Positions 42,983 to 53,452 are shown, numbered from the stretch's first letter. The stretch is DNA of 64,000 bases from Deltaproteobacteria bacterium (GCA_029261855.1 JAJDAN010000033.1:117065-181064), one strand, 5' to 3'. Notes: generated by a model from the sequence alone, not told the origin. Made by a program: numbers and translations.

Positions 42983-43007
42983 CAGTCCGAACGTCTGGAC
43001 CGGGCGC

Positions 43008-43035
43008 AGAATAACGCGTGGGATCGCCCCGTCAA
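43008..43035 (-). promoter_or_regulatory. sigma-70 promoter of the pyr operon
   Basis: TTGACG (43035-43030), a 16-base spacer and TATTCT (43013-43008) lie just after the lepB stop. The predicted start near 43001 gives a 67-base leader that holds the PyrR loop. Confidence 0.7.
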
Positions 43036-43058
43036 TCAGGGGCGCAGCCTGCGGCCCC

Positions 43059-43934
43059 TCAGCCGCCCCTCTTGCCGTCGGGAGCCGCGTCGGGGGCGGC
43101 CTCCTCGGCAGGCGGCAAGGCGGCGGCAACCGTTGGGCGTACGCCGGCATCCGCGAGGCTCTCGCCCGGCTCGAGACAGCGCACGCGAGAAAAGACGCGG
43201 CTCCAGCGCTTCTCTGCACTCCACCAGTTGATCGGGTTCAGGAACTCGAGGAAGTTGCCATTCACGTCCCACGACCAGTAGAGGATGAACGCGGGACCCT
43301 GCATCTCTTCCTTGCGAACCGTTCCCCACATCCGGCTGTCGTTCGAATGATCCCGGTTGTCGCCCATCATGAAGTAGCGGCCTTCGGGCACCACGAACGG
43401 GGACTTCCGGGCTCCGGCCAGCTTCGGGTCGTCGAGGACGGCGTGGTCGCATTCGCCGAGCTGTTCCCGCTGGATCGCGAGACCGTTGCCCGACTCGTCG
43501 ACGAAGACGCCGTCGGTGGCGACCACATCCACCGGCTCGTCGTTGACGTAGACGCGCTCGCGGCGGATCTCGATGCGATCCCCGGGAAGTCCCACCACGC
43601 GCTTCACGAAGTCGTCCCGCGGAAGGTCCGGACGCTCGTCGGCCGGATGGATGCGCATGATGCCCCGGTCCTCGCTGCGGGCGACGCTGAAGACCACTAC
43701 GTCGCCGCGCTCGGGCTCGCGCCAGCCCGGCAGGCGCATGTCGGTGAAGGGGATCCTGGGCCCATAGGCCAGCTTGTTGACGAACAGATGGTCGCCGATC
43801 AGGAGCGTCGGAAGCATCGACTCCGACGGGATCCGGAACGGCTCCACCAGGAAGATGCGAATCACGAGGGCGATGGCGATCGCGAGGGCAAGAGTGCTGA
43901 CCTGCTCCCAGACCTGCGAGAGAGCCCGGGGCAT
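43059..43934 (-). CDS. lepB: signal peptidase I
   Basis: An inner-membrane serine protease that removes signal peptides of exported proteins. I chose the ATG at 43934, behind GGAGGAG, which gives 291 residues. There is a membrane anchor at about residues 12-30. The catalytic Ser is S39 in IPSESMLPTLL, the Lys is K111 in DFVKRVVGLPGDRI, and box E is FMMGDNRDHSNDSR. A C-terminal tail of about 50 residues is Ala/Pro-rich. It follows lepA two bases after its stop. Confidence 0.95.
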   Translation of the reverse strand: MPRALSQVWEQVSTLALAIAIALVIRIFLVEPFRIPSESMLPTLLIGDHLFVNKLAYGPRIPFTDMRLPGWREPERGDVVVFSVARSEDRGIMRIHPADERPDLPRDDFVKRVVGLPGDRIEIRRERVYVNDEPVDVVATDGVFVDESGNGLAIQREQLGECDHAVLDDPKLAGARKSPFVVPEGRYFMMGDNRDHSNDSRMWGTVRKEEMQGPAFILYWSWDVNGNFLEFLNPINWWSAEKRWSRVFSRVRCLEPGESLADAGVRPTVAAALPPAEEAAPDAAPDGKRGG

Positions 43935-43936
43935 CT

Positions 43937-45742
43937 CTACTCCTCCCCCAAGCGCAGTGCGGCGAGGAACGCCTCCTGCGGGATATCCACCGACCCGACC
44001 CGCTTCATGCGCTTCTTCCCGGCCTTCTGCTTCTCGAGCAGCTTGCGCTTGCGGCTGATGTCGCCGCCGTAGCACTTCGCGGTGACGTTCTTCCGCAGCG
44101 CCTTGACCGAGGTGCGAGCGATGATGCGGGCGCCGACGGCGGCCTGGATGGCCACCTGGAACTGTTGGCGCGGAATGAATTCCTTGAGCTTCCGGGTCAG
44201 GTCGTTGCCCTTGGTGTAGGAGTGGTCCCGGTGCACGATGAGCGAGAGCGCGTCCACGGAGTCGCCGTTCACGAGGATGTCGAGCTTGACGAGATCTCCC
44301 GCTTCGTATCCCCGCAGCTCGTAGTCGAAGGACCCATAGCCACGGGTCACGCTCTTGATCTTGTCGTGGAAGTCCGTCACGACTTCCGCCAGCGGCAGGT
44401 CGTACTCGACCTGCACCCGGGTGCCGTGCTGGGTCATTCCCACCTGGCGACCGCGACGATCCTGGCACAAGCCGATCACGGCGCCGAGGTACTCCGCCGG
44501 CACGTGCACCGTCGCACGGATGATGGGCTCTTCGATGCGGTCGATCTCGTTCGCATCCGGCAGGGCTGCCGGCGTCTCGATTTCGAAGGGTTCTCCGGAT
44601 TTCGGAACGACGCGGTAGCGCACCGTCGGGGCCGTCGTGATGAGATCGAGATCGTACTCGCGCTCGAGCCGTTCCTGGATGATCTCGGCGTGAAGGAAGC
44701 CGAGGAAGCCACAGCGGAAGCCGAAGCCCAGGGCCGCGCTCGTCTCGGGGTCGTAGACGAACGACGAATCGTTGAGCTTGAGTTTTTCGAGGGAGACCTT
44801 CAGGTCTTCGTATTCCTCGGAGTCGACGGGATACAGCCCGGAGAAGACCATCGGCTTGGTCTCTCGAAACCCGGGCAGGGGTGCCGACGCCGGATTCGCC
44901 AGGGTCGTGATGGTGTCGCCCACCTTCACGTCAGAGAGGGTCTTGATGCCCGCGAGCACGATTCCAACCTCGCCCGCTGCGAGTTCCTGCACTTCTCGCT
45001 CGGCGGGCTCGAGCACAGCCAGCCGTGTCACCTCGCGTTCCTTCTTGCCGATCATGAAACGGATCGTGTCTCGCCGGCCGAGAGTCCCCTCCATCACGCG
45101 AACCAGCAGCACGACGCCGACGTACGAATCGAACCAGGAATCGAAGATCAGCGCCCGGGTGGGGGACGACGCCGCGCCGGTGGGAGCGGGCACGCGGTCC
45201 ACGATGGCCTGCAGCACTTCGGGTACGCCCTTCCCCGTCTTGGCGGAAACGTGCAGGATCCCGGTGGCATCGAGGCCGATGATGTCTTCGATCTCTCGTG
45301 CCACGCGCTCCGGATCGGCAGCGGGGAGGTCCAGCTTGTTCAGGACGGGGATGATCTCGAGGTCGGCCTCGGTGGCCAGGTAGGTATTCGCGAGGGTCTG
45401 GGCCTCGATCCCCTGAGCGGCATCGACGACGAGCAGCGCCCCCTCGCAGGCCGCGAGTGCACGGGACACCTCGTAGGAGAAATCGACGTGACCCGGGGTG
45501 TCGATCAGATTCAGCAGATAGTCCTTGCCGTCCTCGGCGCGGAAGCGCATGCGAACGCTCCGTGCCTTGATGGTGATCCCGCGCTCTCGCTCGAGATCCA
45601 TGTTGTCGAGAAACTGGTCCTTCTTCTCGCGATCCGTGAGCGAGTGCGTGGCATCGAGCAGCCGATCGGCCAGGGTGCTCTTGCCATGGTCGATGTGGGC
45701 GATGATGCAGAAGTTGCGGATCTGGGCGGGATCGATGCTCAT
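43937..45742 (-). CDS. lepA: elongation factor 4 (LepA)
   Basis: A ribosomal GTPase that can back-translocate and helps under ionic stress. The 601 residues have G1 [15 protein letters not shown]2 ERGITI, G3 DTPGHVDF and G4 NKLDLP. The LepA-specific C-terminal domain includes the terminal [20 protein letters not shown]. Its start overlaps the rfbD stop (ATGA overlap). The lepA-lepB order is common in bacteria. Confidence 0.97.
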   Translation of the reverse strand: MSIDPAQIRNFCIIAHIDHGKSTLADRLLDATHSLTDREKKDQFLDNMDLERERGITIKARSVRMRFRAEDGKDYLLNLIDTPGHVDFSYEVSRALAACEGALLVVDAAQGIEAQTLANTYLATEADLEIIPVLNKLDLPAADPERVAREIEDIIGLDATGILHVSAKTGKGVPEVLQAIVDRVPAPTGAASSPTRALIFDSWFDSYVGVVLLVRVMEGTLGRRDTIRFMIGKKEREVTRLAVLEPAEREVQELAAGEVGIVLAGIKTLSDVKVGDTITTLANPASAPLPGFRETKPMVFSGLYPVDSEEYEDLKVSLEKLKLNDSSFVYDPETSAALGFGFRCGFLGFLHAEIIQERLEREYDLDLITTAPTVRYRVVPKSGEPFEIETPAALPDANEIDRIEEPIIRATVHVPAEYLGAVIGLCQDRRGRQVGMTQHGTRVQVEYDLPLAEVVTDFHDKIKSVTRGYGSFDYELRGYEAGDLVKLDILVNGDSVDALSLIVHRDHSYTKGNDLTRKLKEFIPRQQFQVAIQAAVGARIIARTSVKALRKNVTAKCYGGDISRKRKLLEKQKAGKKRMKRVGSVDIPQEAFLAALRLGEE

Positions 45743-46677
45743 GTCTGTGGGTCTTGAAGCTCGAGGGTGATCGCGAGGTCGGGAGACGCCAGATAGGCAT
45801 CGAGCGCCTCTCGCCAGCTGCGGAGATTCACGCCCAGGGCGGCGGCCTTCTCGCAGCCCAGCACCGAGTATGCCGGTCGTGGCGCCCGGGCGCCGGACTC
45901 TGCACTGGAGATCCTCTCGATCACCAGGTCTTCATGGCCCCGCCGGTCCAGGATCGCGCGCGCGAAGTCCCACCAGCTGATGGGTGCATCCGCTGGGTCC
46001 GCGGGCCCATTGCAGAGATGGAAGACCCCTCCCGGCTGGTCTCCAATGGCAGCGACGAGGGCGAGGATGCCCGCCGCCAGGTCGGACGCGTAGGTCGGAA
46101 AGCCGCGCTGGTCGTCCACCACGCGCAGGGGCCCCGCTACCTCGCCCGTGTCCCGCAGGCGGGCCTGTCGCAGGATCGCTCCGACGAAGTTGCGTCCCGG
46201 GCCGAAGACCCAGCTCGTGCGCACGATCAGCGCCCGGGGCGAAGCCTGTCGCACCTGCTCTTCGCCGCGCAGCTTGCTGCGTCCATAGGCGGTCTTCGGG
46301 CCCGGTGAAGCATCCTCCGGGATCGGGGAGCGGGCGTCTCCCGGGAAGACGTAGTCCGTCGACACGTGGACGAGACGGGCACCGACGGCATCGCACGCCC
46401 GCGCGAGCGCGCCGGGTGCGTCGGCGTTGACCCGTTGTGCCTCCTCCGCCCCTTCGGCCTCGCAGGCATCCACCTGGTTGTACGCGGCAGCATTCACGAG
46501 CACGTCGGGTGGACCACCGGGCAGGCCCGCCAGGGCCGCCTCGACCGCCGCCCCGTCGCAGATGTCGAGGTCCGCGCGGGCGAAGCTGCCCGCCAGACGC
46601 TGCTCACCCTGCATCCTCGTGAGACAGCGTCCCAACTGTCCACGAGATCCCGTAACCGCGTAACGAAGTCCCATCAT
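45739..46677 (-). CDS. rfbD: dTDP-4-dehydrorhamnose reductase
   Basis: It makes dTDP-L-rhamnose for O-antigen or other surface glycans. I chose the ATG at 46677 (AGGTGG eight bases upstream). The 312 residues have the NAD(P) motif VTGSRGQLG, the substrate segment [12 protein letters not shown], and the catalytic YGRSKLRGE. No other rhamnose genes lie in the window. It is translation-coupled to lepA, which is unusual. Confidence 0.9.
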   Translation of the reverse strand: MMGLRYAVTGSRGQLGRCLTRMQGEQRLAGSFARADLDICDGAAVEAALAGLPGGPPDVLVNAAAYNQVDACEAEGAEEAQRVNADAPGALARACDAVGARLVHVSTDYVFPGDARSPIPEDASPGPKTAYGRSKLRGEEQVRQASPRALIVRTSWVFGPGRNFVGAILRQARLRDTGEVAGPLRVVDDQRGFPTYASDLAAGILALVAAIGDQPGGVFHLCNGPADPADAPISWWDFARAILDRRGHEDLVIERISSAESGARAPRPAYSVLGCEKAAALGVNLRSWREALDAYLASPDLAITLELQDPQT

Positions 46678-46770
46678 GCGACGAGCCACCTGCGAGCGAG
46701 CCTTCCTCCCCGTCGCCTCAGTGAGTGTCTCCCCAGTGAGTGTCCGAGTGAGTGGCGTGCCGAACAGGCC

Positions 46771-47460
46771 TCAGCCCCCTCCTTCGGACAGCACCCAGGT
46801 GGGCAGCCGCTCTTCCGACTTCAGTCGCCCCGCGAGGGAATCTGCAGCGTTGCGGGTCGGGACGGGGCCGACACGAACGCGCCACTTCCCGTCACCGCTC
46901 GCGGACGCCGGAACGACGTAGCTGTCGAAGCCCTTGCCCCGCAACTTCTGGCGAACGTTCTCCGCCGAGCTCCCGTCCGAGAATGCGCCGACCTGCACCG
47001 AGAACCCGAACCGGGCCATGGCTGCCGGGGCATCCCTCGATGCCTCCGGCAGGCTCGCGACGTCGCGCAAGGGCCGGCGCGGCGGGGCAGCGGCCACCGC
47101 GGGAAGCGGGGGCTCCGGTGCGGGTGCGCGGACGGCGGGCCTCGCTTGCACCACTTCGGGTGCGGCCTCGACATCCCGAGCCGGCGCCCCGCTCTCTGCG
47201 AGGATCTCGCCGTCGAACTCCAGCGGCTCATCGAAGCCGCCATCCTCGAGCGGCAGCGCTTCCGCATCTCGGCCCGCCGTGAACGCCGGCTCGCCCTCGG
47301 GCACCCAGTCCACCTCGTCGCTCCGGCCCACCAGATGGCCCACGACGAGCTCGGGTTCTTCGGACACGACGCCGGCCACCAGTCCCAATGCGAACCCGCC
47401 GGCGATCAACACCGCCGCTCCCAGCAAGCTGGCGAACCAGCCCGGTTCTCCGTTCCGCAT
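46771..47460 (-). CDS. SPOR-domain membrane protein
   Basis: I chose the ATG at 47460, which follows GGGGGAGAGG, giving 229 residues. There is a short cytoplasmic head and one membrane helix (about 10-30, LLGAAVLIAGGFALGLVAGVV). An acidic and Pro/Ala-rich linker follows, with a SPOR domain in the last 75 residues (FSVQVGAFSDGSSAENVRQK). SPOR domains bind denuded glycan at the septum, so a role in cell division is likely. It follows argS after 26 bases. Confidence 0.88.
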   Translation of the reverse strand: MRNGEPGWFASLLGAAVLIAGGFALGLVAGVVSEEPELVVGHLVGRSDEVDWVPEGEPAFTAGRDAEALPLEDGGFDEPLEFDGEILAESGAPARDVEAAPEVVQARPAVRAPAPEPPLPAVAAAPPRRPLRDVASLPEASRDAPAAMARFGFSVQVGAFSDGSSAENVRQKLRGKGFDSYVVPASASGDGKWRVRVGPVPTRNAADSLAGRLKSEERLPTWVLSEGGG

Positions 47461-47486
47461 GCCTCTCCCCCTCGAGCCTCGTGAAG

Positions 47487-49229
47487 TCACATCTGCTCCG
47501 GCGCCGACAAGCCGAGCAGCCACAGCCCGTTCGCGAGAACGATCTGCGCAGCGCGCATCAGGGCCAGCCGCGCCGCGGTCAGCTCGGCGTCCTCGGACAC
47601 CACGCGATGGCGCTTGCCGTCCTGGACATAGGGATTGAACAGGCCCGCCAGGTCTCGCAGGTAGTAGGCCACGTGATGCGGCGCGCGGACATCCGTCGCG
47701 CGCTCGACCAGGCCCGGGAACTCTCCCAGCTTCCGGATCAGCTCGATCTCTTCCGGCAGGTCGAGTCGGCTCGCGTCGAAGGCGTCTGCCGAGGGCACGC
47801 TCGCGCCCGCTCCGGCGGCCTTCCGCTCGATGCCGTGGGAGCGCGCATGCGCGTACTGCACGTAGTAGGCCGGGTTCTTGCGCCAGTTCCGGTCCTTCGC
47901 GAGGTCGAGATCGAAGTCCAGGTGCCCCTCGGCCTTGCGCTCGACCATGAAGAAGCGGAAGACGTCGGCGCCCACTTCTTCGACCAGCTCGTCCACCGTG
48001 ACGAAGGTGGCTCGACGCGTGGACTGCTTCACCTTCTCGCCACCGCTCGTGATCGTGACGAACTGGTGCATGACGATCTCGAGCCGATCCGGATCGAAGC
48101 CGAGCACGCCCACGGCCGCCCGCACGAAGGGGAACTGCTCGACGTGGTCGGCGCCCTGTACGTCGATGATCGTGTCGAAGCCGCGTCGATACTTGTCCCG
48201 GTGGTATGCGATGTCCGGAAGGATGTAGGTGGGTTCGCCGTTGCTCCGCACCACCACGCGGTCGCGATCCAGGCCGAGGGCAGTCGCCTTGAACCAGACC
48301 GCGCCTTCGGCGTCGTAGATCATCCCGGCGTCGCGCATCTGCGCGAGCACCTCGTCGAGCTGACCGCCGTCATACAACGACTTCTCGTTGAAGTATTCGT
48401 CGAAGCGGATGTCGATGGAATCGAGGGTTGCGCGGATCTCCGCGAAGATCACGTCCTTGGCGGCCGCGAGGAACGCGCCTGTCGCCGGCTCGTCGGCGAG
48501 ATCGTCTCCCTGGTCGCCGCGCAGCTTCTCTGCGACGTCTCGGATGTAGTCGCCGCGGTAGCCGTCTTTCGGAAAGCGCACCGGCTTGCCGTCGACGGCT
48601 TCCACCCAGGCCTTCTCCGGGTCTTCGAGCGCCGTTTCCGGCGCAGGCGCCGCGAGCCCCAGGCTCTCGAGATAGCGGGCCTTCACGGACTCTCCGAGGA
48701 CGCGCATCTGACGCCCGCCGTCATTGAAGTAGTACTCGCGGGTCACGTTCCAGCCGCTGAAGTCGAGCAGGCGTGCGATGCAATCGCCGAGCACTGCCTG
48801 CCGGCCGTGTCCGGTGGAGAGCGGGCCCGTCGGGTTCGCCGAGACGAACTCGACCTGGACGGCCCTGCCCTTCCCCGCATCGGCGCGCCCGTACCGGGCG
48901 CCGGCTTCGAGGATGCCGCGCAGCACGTCGAGCCAACGGTCTTCTGCGAGCCAGACGTTGATGAAACCCGGCCCGGCCACCTCGGCGCGGCCGACCATAC
49001 CCTCTCCGTCGGCGAGCTCCGCCACGAGGTCCTGACCGATCTCCCGCGGCGACTTGCGCAGCCGCTTGGCGAGCTGCATGGCGACGTTGCACGAGAAGTC
49101 GCCGTGACCCTTCTGTCGCGGTACCTCCAACTCGACCGGCGGCGGCGGATCCGCGTCGCCAGCGCGCTCGAGCAACGCCAACAGCGCTCGCTCCAGCTGC
49201 TCGCTCAGCTTGTGTCGTACGTCGCTCAT
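47487..49229 (-). CDS. argS: arginyl-tRNA synthetase
   Basis: I chose the ATG at 49229 with AAGGG upstream, giving 580 residues. The N-terminal Add-1 domain precedes a class I catalytic core. The HIGH motif reads PTGPLSTGHGRQ, where the first His position is Ser. The KMSKS-like segment reads VKQSTRRATFVT. ArgRS enzymes often vary in these motifs, so activity is expected. The C-terminal anticodon domain is present (ALMRAAQIVLANGLWLLGL). It is 82 bases after ftsB. Confidence 0.93.
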   Translation of the reverse strand: MSDVRHKLSEQLERALLALLERAGDADPPPPVELEVPRQKGHGDFSCNVAMQLAKRLRKSPREIGQDLVAELADGEGMVGRAEVAGPGFINVWLAEDRWLDVLRGILEAGARYGRADAGKGRAVQVEFVSANPTGPLSTGHGRQAVLGDCIARLLDFSGWNVTREYYFNDGGRQMRVLGESVKARYLESLGLAAPAPETALEDPEKAWVEAVDGKPVRFPKDGYRGDYIRDVAEKLRGDQGDDLADEPATGAFLAAAKDVIFAEIRATLDSIDIRFDEYFNEKSLYDGGQLDEVLAQMRDAGMIYDAEGAVWFKATALGLDRDRVVVRSNGEPTYILPDIAYHRDKYRRGFDTIIDVQGADHVEQFPFVRAAVGVLGFDPDRLEIVMHQFVTITSGGEKVKQSTRRATFVTVDELVEEVGADVFRFFMVERKAEGHLDFDLDLAKDRNWRKNPAYYVQYAHARSHGIERKAAGAGASVPSADAFDASRLDLPEEIELIRKLGEFPGLVERATDVRAPHHVAYYLRDLAGLFNPYVQDGKRHRVVSEDAELTAARLALMRAAQIVLANGLWLLGLSAPEQM

Positions 49230-49311
49230 TGCACCCTTCTGTCGACCATCGTTCGTGGCTCGCGTCGCGTTCGTACCGTGCGGGGGAGGATCGTGAGGGC
49301 TCGGATGCGCC

Positions 49312-49629
49312 CTACTCGTTTCGGCGGGGGGTCCCGTCGGTGCGCGCTCTGCCCGGGGCCACCCGGTCGAAGCGCACGAGGATCTCACCCGGTCGGGCGA
49401 GTCCCAGGTCTTCTCGGATCGCTCGCTCCAGGGCGAAGGGCTCTCTCTCGAGCGCATCGATCTGGGTCTGCAGCGCGGCGTTTCGGCGTGTCAGGACCTG
49501 GACGCGCTGAGACGCCTCCGCGACGTCGTCCCGCAACCGGAACCACATCGGGATGCCCGACTCCCCGTCCGCGACCGCAATCCCGGCAACCGCTCCCAAC
49601 ACGAGCGGCGCCAGCCAGGTGGTCCTCAC
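49312..49629 (-). CDS. ftsB: FtsB/DivIC-like septum protein
   Basis: A 105-residue bitopic protein with a membrane segment (about 5-20) and a coiled coil (about 32-62). A conserved stretch with REDLGLARPGEILVRF follows, as in FtsB. In the family it joins FtsL and FtsQ at the division site. The gap to the upstream thioredoxin gene is 120 bases and contains a direct repeat of ATTTGGGAG (49695-49703 and 49706-49714). Confidence 0.88.
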   Translation of the reverse strand: MRTTWLAPLVLGAVAGIAVADGESGIPMWFRLRDDVAEASQRVQVLTRRNAALQTQIDALEREPFALERAIREDLGLARPGEILVRFDRVAPGRARTDGTPRRNE

Positions 49630-49749
49630 GTCGTCCTCGGCCCCCCAGACCCCGCAGGAACGATCTGACGGCGTAGAGTACCGAAATCAAAGGCATTTGG
49701 GAGGAATTTGGGAGTGGCAGCGCGAAGTCCGAGACTGCGCCGCCGCCGC

Positions 49750-50313
49750 TCAGCCGCCCTGGCTGATGAGAGCTCGGATCCGTGGCTCGTAGATCGACCA
49801 CTCGCGCGGGCCCACGTATCGCTCGAGGATGCGTCCGTCCGGCGCCACCAGCAGCGATTCGGGGAAACCCTGGGTCTGGTAGGCGCGCGAGACATCCTGG
49901 GACGGATCCAGGGCGATCGGGAAGCTCACGCCCATGCGGTCCCGGAACTTCGCCACGTCCTCGGGATTCTCGTCTACCGAGACCGCCACCAGCTCGAAGC
50001 CCGCCGGCTCGAGGGCCCGGTACAGCCGCTCCATCGAGGGCATTTCGTCCTCGCAGGGCTTGCACCAGGTCGCCCAGAAGTTGACGAGAACGACCTTGCC
50101 CCTGTGCTCGGAGAGGACGAAGCGCTCTCCGCCACCCCCGTCGGACAGCAGTGCGAGGTCGAAGTCGGGCGCGTCGCCCCCGCGCCCCACGGGCGCGGGT
50201 ACGCCCCGGTCGCCGACCCAGATGAGTCCCAGGGCGGCACCGAGCACCAACAGCCCGAGCAGCCAGGAAAGCAGCGAATCGCGCCCGCCCGTCTCGGAGT
50301 CGGTCGCCTCCAC
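49750..50313 (-). CDS. TlpA/ResA-like membrane-anchored thioredoxin
   Basis: A 187-residue protein with a membrane helix (about 15-35) and a periplasmic thioredoxin domain with the CKPC site in [14 protein letters not shown]. It probably reduces disulfides in cytochrome c maturation or other exported proteins. The start is 11 bases after rplQ, so it seems to be the last gene of the ribosomal operon, an unusual partner. Confidence 0.9.
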   Translation of the reverse strand: MEATDSETGGRDSLLSWLLGLLVLGAALGLIWVGDRGVPAPVGRGGDAPDFDLALLSDGGGGERFVLSEHRGKVVLVNFWATWCKPCEDEMPSMERLYRALEPAGFELVAVSVDENPEDVAKFRDRMGVSFPIALDPSQDVSRAYQTQGFPESLLVAPDGRILERYVGPREWSIYEPRIRALISQGG

Positions 50314-50324
50314 GCCCGGCGCGC

Positions 50325-50684
50325 TCAGGCTTCTTCGACGAGCTCGATGATCGAAACGGGCGCCGCGTCTCCCACGCGATTGCCCACCTTGATCACGCGC
50401 GTGTAGCCGCCCGCGCGTTCGCGGAAACGGTCGGCCAGCTCGTCGAACAGCTTTGCCGTGATCTCCTTGCTGCGGATCACGGACAGGGCTTGCCGCCTCG
50501 CATGCAGATCACCGCGCTTGCCGAGGGTGATCATCTTGTCGGCCAGGCTCCGGAGTTCCTTCGCCTTGGCGTCCGTCGTTTCGATCCGCTCGTGGTCCAG
50601 CAAGGACGTCACCATGTTGCGCATCAGCGCCTTCCGGTGCGAAGCCGATCGATTGAGCTTTCTGCCGCCTTTTCGGTGTCGCAT
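50325..50684 (-). CDS. rplQ: 50S ribosomal protein L17
   Basis: The 119-residue product begins [20 protein letters not shown] and ends in an acidic tail ([10 protein letters not shown]), the expected form. It is two bases after rpoA, which is the canonical order of the alpha operon. L17 sits around the exit-tunnel side of the large subunit. Confidence 0.97.
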   Translation of the reverse strand: MRHRKGGRKLNRSASHRKALMRNMVTSLLDHERIETTDAKAKELRSLADKMITLGKRGDLHARRQALSVIRSKEITAKLFDELADRFRERAGGYTRVIKVGNRVGDAAPVSIIELVEEA

Positions 50685-50686
50685 GA

Positions 50687-51715
50687 TCAGGCCTCGCGCT
50701 GCTCGCGCATCTTCTCCAGCTCCTGCCGGACCGGCAGGTTGTCGATCGTCATTCCCAACGAGAGCCCGAGGGCGCCAAGGGTCTCCTTGATCTCGTTGAG
50801 CGACTTTCGGCCGAAGTTCTTGGTCTTCAGCATCTCCGCTTCGGTGCGCTGTACCAGCTCGCCGATGAAGCGGATGTTGGCGTTCTGCAGGCAGTTCGCC
50901 GACCGCACGGACAGCTCGAGTTCGTCCACCGACTTGAAGAGATTCGGATTGAGCGACTCGGGCTCGTCGGCCACGGGCTCGAGTGTTTCGGTGGGCTCAT
51001 CGAAGTTGATGAAGATCGTGAGCTGTTCCTTCAGGATCTTCGCCGCGAAGGCCACCGCGTCCGCGGGATTGACGGCTCCGTCGGTCCACACTTCGAGATT
51101 GAGCCGGTCGAAGTTCGTCTCTCGACCGACGCGGGCGGGCGTCACCGTGTAGTTGATCTTCTTGATGGGCGAGAAGATCGAATCGATCGGGACGCTGCCG
51201 ATGGGCATGTCTTCCGTCTTGTTCTGCTCTGCCAGGCGGTAGCCCTTCCCGCGCCCCACCGTGGCATGCAGCTCGAAGTCGGCTTCCGGCCCGAGCGTGC
51301 AGATGTGGTGGTCCGGGTTCATCACCTCGACCGTCTGGTCGTCGGAAACCAGGTCCCCCGCCGTGACGATGCCCTGGCCCTTGCGCTGCACCGTCAGGAT
51401 CTTCGGGCCCTCTGCGTGCATGCGCAGGCGCACTTCCTTCAGGTTCAGGACGATCTCGGTCACGTCTTCGAGCACGCCCGGGATCGTCGAGAACTCGTGG
51501 AGTACTCCGTTGACCCGGATACTCGTGATCGCGGCACCCTGCAGCGAGGACAACAGCACGCGCCGCAGTGCGTTTCCGAGGGTCGTCCCGAAGCCGCGCT
51601 CCAGGGGCTCACACGCGAAGCGGCCATAGCTCGTGCTGAGGCTGTCGTCCTCGACCTCGAGCCGCCGCGGACGAATGAAGTCCCGCCAATTCTTTGCAAC
51701 CAACTCTTCCTGCAT
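50687..51715 (-). CDS. rpoA: RNA polymerase alpha subunit
   Basis: I chose the ATG at 51715 because the family starts [16 protein letters not shown] here, giving 342 residues. The alpha-NTD dimerises ([20 protein letters not shown]) and the alpha-CTD (about 265-340) has the DNA-binding [20 protein letters not shown] and [13 protein letters not shown] helices. It is downstream of rpsD with a 108-base gap. Confidence 0.98.
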   Translation of the reverse strand: MQEELVAKNWRDFIRPRRLEVEDDSLSTSYGRFACEPLERGFGTTLGNALRRVLLSSLQGAAITSIRVNGVLHEFSTIPGVLEDVTEIVLNLKEVRLRMHAEGPKILTVQRKGQGIVTAGDLVSDDQTVEVMNPDHHICTLGPEADFELHATVGRGKGYRLAEQNKTEDMPIGSVPIDSIFSPIKKINYTVTPARVGRETNFDRLNLEVWTDGAVNPADAVAFAAKILKEQLTIFINFDEPTETLEPVADEPESLNPNLFKSVDELELSVRSANCLQNANIRFIGELVQRTEAEMLKTKNFGRKSLNEIKETLGALGLSLGMTIDNLPVRQELEKMREQREA

Positions 51716-51823
51716 GGAAGGTCCCTCCAGTGCTGGGGATACGCAGACTCGCCTGCCCGTCACGGGCTGAGTACAGCGGGTCCGAATGAAGCCTTGATCG
51801 CCGAGCCGGGGGCCCGGCGAGTC

Positions 51824-52450
51824 TTACCTCGAGTAGAGCTCGACGATCAGCTGCTCGTCGATGGGAAGGGTGATGTCCTCCCGCATCGGGAGCTGCTTGA
51901 TCGTCCCCGAGAAGCTGTCCTTGTCGATTTCGAGCCACTGCGGCAGCGAGCGTCCTTCCAGCGCGTCCAGCGCCGCGGTCAGTCGCTCCACCTTCTGCGA
52001 CTTCTCGCGAATGCTCACCACCTGGCCCGGTCGAACCTGGATCGAGGGCGTCGACGCCTTCTTTCCGTCGATCCGGAAATGACCGTGCCGGATCAGCTGT
52101 CGCGCTTCATTGCGCGAGGTGGCGAAGCCAAGGCGGAAGACGACGTTGTCGAGGCGGCGCTCGAGCAGGATCAGCAGGTTCTCGCCTGCCCTGCCCTTCA
52201 TGCGCGACGCCTTGTCGAAGGTCGTGCGGAACTGGTGCTCGAGGAGCCCGTACATCCGCTTCACCTTCTGCTTCTCGCGAAGCTGCACGCCGTAGTCCGA
52301 GAAACGCGTCCGGCCCTGGCCGTGCATTCCCGGCGGGTACGCGCGCTTCTCGACGGCGCACTTCTCGCTGAAGCAGCGGTCGCCCTTCAGGAAGAGCTTC
52401 GTGCCCTCACGCCGGCAAAGCCGACAGGCGGATCCAAGATATCGTGCCAT
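51824..52450 (-). CDS. rpsD: 30S ribosomal protein S4, zinc-type
   Basis: A 208-residue primary binder of 16S rRNA. The N-terminus has the cysteine pairs CRLC and CFSEKC, so it is a zinc-binding (C+) form. The S4 RNA-binding domain occupies about residues 98-160. In E. coli S4 regulates the alpha operon, but no such leader structure was checked here. It is 27 bases after rpsK. Confidence 0.97.
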   Translation of the reverse strand: MARYLGSACRLCRREGTKLFLKGDRCFSEKCAVEKRAYPPGMHGQGRTRFSDYGVQLREKQKVKRMYGLLEHQFRTTFDKASRMKGRAGENLLILLERRLDNVVFRLGFATSRNEARQLIRHGHFRIDGKKASTPSIQVRPGQVVSIREKSQKVERLTAALDALEGRSLPQWLEIDKDSFSGTIKQLPMREDITLPIDEQLIVELYSR

Positions 52451-52477
52451 GTGCTGTCCTTCCTGCCTGTCCCGGGC

Positions 52478-52867
52478 CTAGACCCGTCGCCGCTTCGGCG
52501 GGCGGCATCCATTGTGCGGAATGGGCGTGACGTCGCGAATCAGCGTGATCCGCATTCCCGAGGCCTGGAGAGCGCGAAGCGCAGACTCTCGACCGGCTCC
52601 GGGACCCTTCACGTACACGCCGAGCGTGCGAACACCGTGTTCCTGGGCCTTCTTCGCGGCTTCCTCTGCGGCCATCTGCGCCGCGTAGGGGGTCGACTTC
52701 CGGGAGCCCTTGAAACCCTGCTGCCCGGCGCTCGCCCACGAAACCGCGTTGCCACCGACATCGGTGATCGTGATGATCGTGTTGTTGAAGGTCGACTGCA
52801 CGTGAGCAACACCCGTCTGGATGTTCTTCTTGACCTTCTTCTTTCGGACGGTCTTCTTCGCTGCCAT
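52478..52867 (-). CDS. rpsK: 30S ribosomal protein S11
   Basis: The 129-residue product has a basic N-terminal tail ([16 protein letters not shown]), the core with [20 protein letters not shown], and the terminal [11 protein letters not shown]. It lies eight bases after rpsM. S11 forms the platform contact with mRNA near the Shine-Dalgarno helix. Confidence 0.98.
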   Translation of the reverse strand: MAAKKTVRKKKVKKNIQTGVAHVQSTFNNTIITITDVGGNAVSWASAGQQGFKGSRKSTPYAAQMAAEEAAKKAQEHGVRTLGVYVKGPGAGRESALRALQASGMRITLIRDVTPIPHNGCRPPKRRRV

Positions 52868-52875
52868 TTATCGTC

Positions 52876-53253
52876 CTATTTGGCCGGCTTCTTCTTGCCG
52901 GCGATGGTCTTCTTGGGTCCCTTGCGGGTGCGCGCGTTCGTGTGGGTCCGCTGACCGCGCACCGGCAGGTTCCGGCGATGCCGCAACCCGCGGTAACAGC
53001 CGATGTCCATCAGCATCTTGATGTTCTGATTGACCTCGCGCCGCAGATCACCTTCGACCTTGTGGTCGCTCTCGATCACCTCGCGCAGCTTGATCACCTC
53101 AGCCTCGCTCAGGTGGTCGGTCTTGGTACCACTCTCCACACCCGCGTTGCCGCAGATCTCCAGGGCCTTGGATCGCCCAATGCCGAAGATGTAGGTGAGA
53201 GAAATTTCGATGCGCTTCTGCCGCGGCAGGTCCACGCCTGCGATTCTGGCCAT
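52876..53253 (-). CDS. rpsM: 30S ribosomal protein S13
   Basis: I chose the ATG at 53253, where the conserved [21 protein letters not shown] begins. The product is 125 residues, with an H2TH-like region and a basic C-tail ([18 protein letters not shown]) that contacts P-site tRNA. It is 19 bases after rpmJ. Confidence 0.98.
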   Translation of the reverse strand: MARIAGVDLPRQKRIEISLTYIFGIGRSKALEICGNAGVESGTKTDHLSEAEVIKLREVIESDHKVEGDLRREVNQNIKMLMDIGCYRGLRHRRNLPVRGQRTHTNARTRKGPKKTIAGKKKPAK

Positions 53254-53272
53254 GCTGCTTCTCCTGGGCTCC

Positions 53273-53386
53273 CTAGCCCTGACGCTGCTTGTGCTTCGGG
53301 TTGTCACAGATCACGCGCACCACCCCTCGGCGACGGATGATCCGGCACTTGTCGCACATCTTCCGAACTGACGATCGAACCTTCAT
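53273..53386 (-). CDS. rpmJ: 50S ribosomal protein L36, zinc-type
   Basis: A 37-residue zinc-ribbon protein below usual length limits. Ligands are C11 and C14 (CDKC), C27 and H32 (CDNPKH). The start has GGAG seven bases upstream. The 66-base gap to map has no infA gene, which often occupies this place. Confidence 0.97.
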   Translation of the reverse strand: MKVRSSVRKMCDKCRIIRRRGVVRVICDNPKHKQRQG

Positions 53387-53452
53387 TTCGTTGCTCCGCG
53401 CTCCGCCCCGAGGTCGCGATTCTGGTCGGGGTCGTCGATTTGGGCCGTAGAT

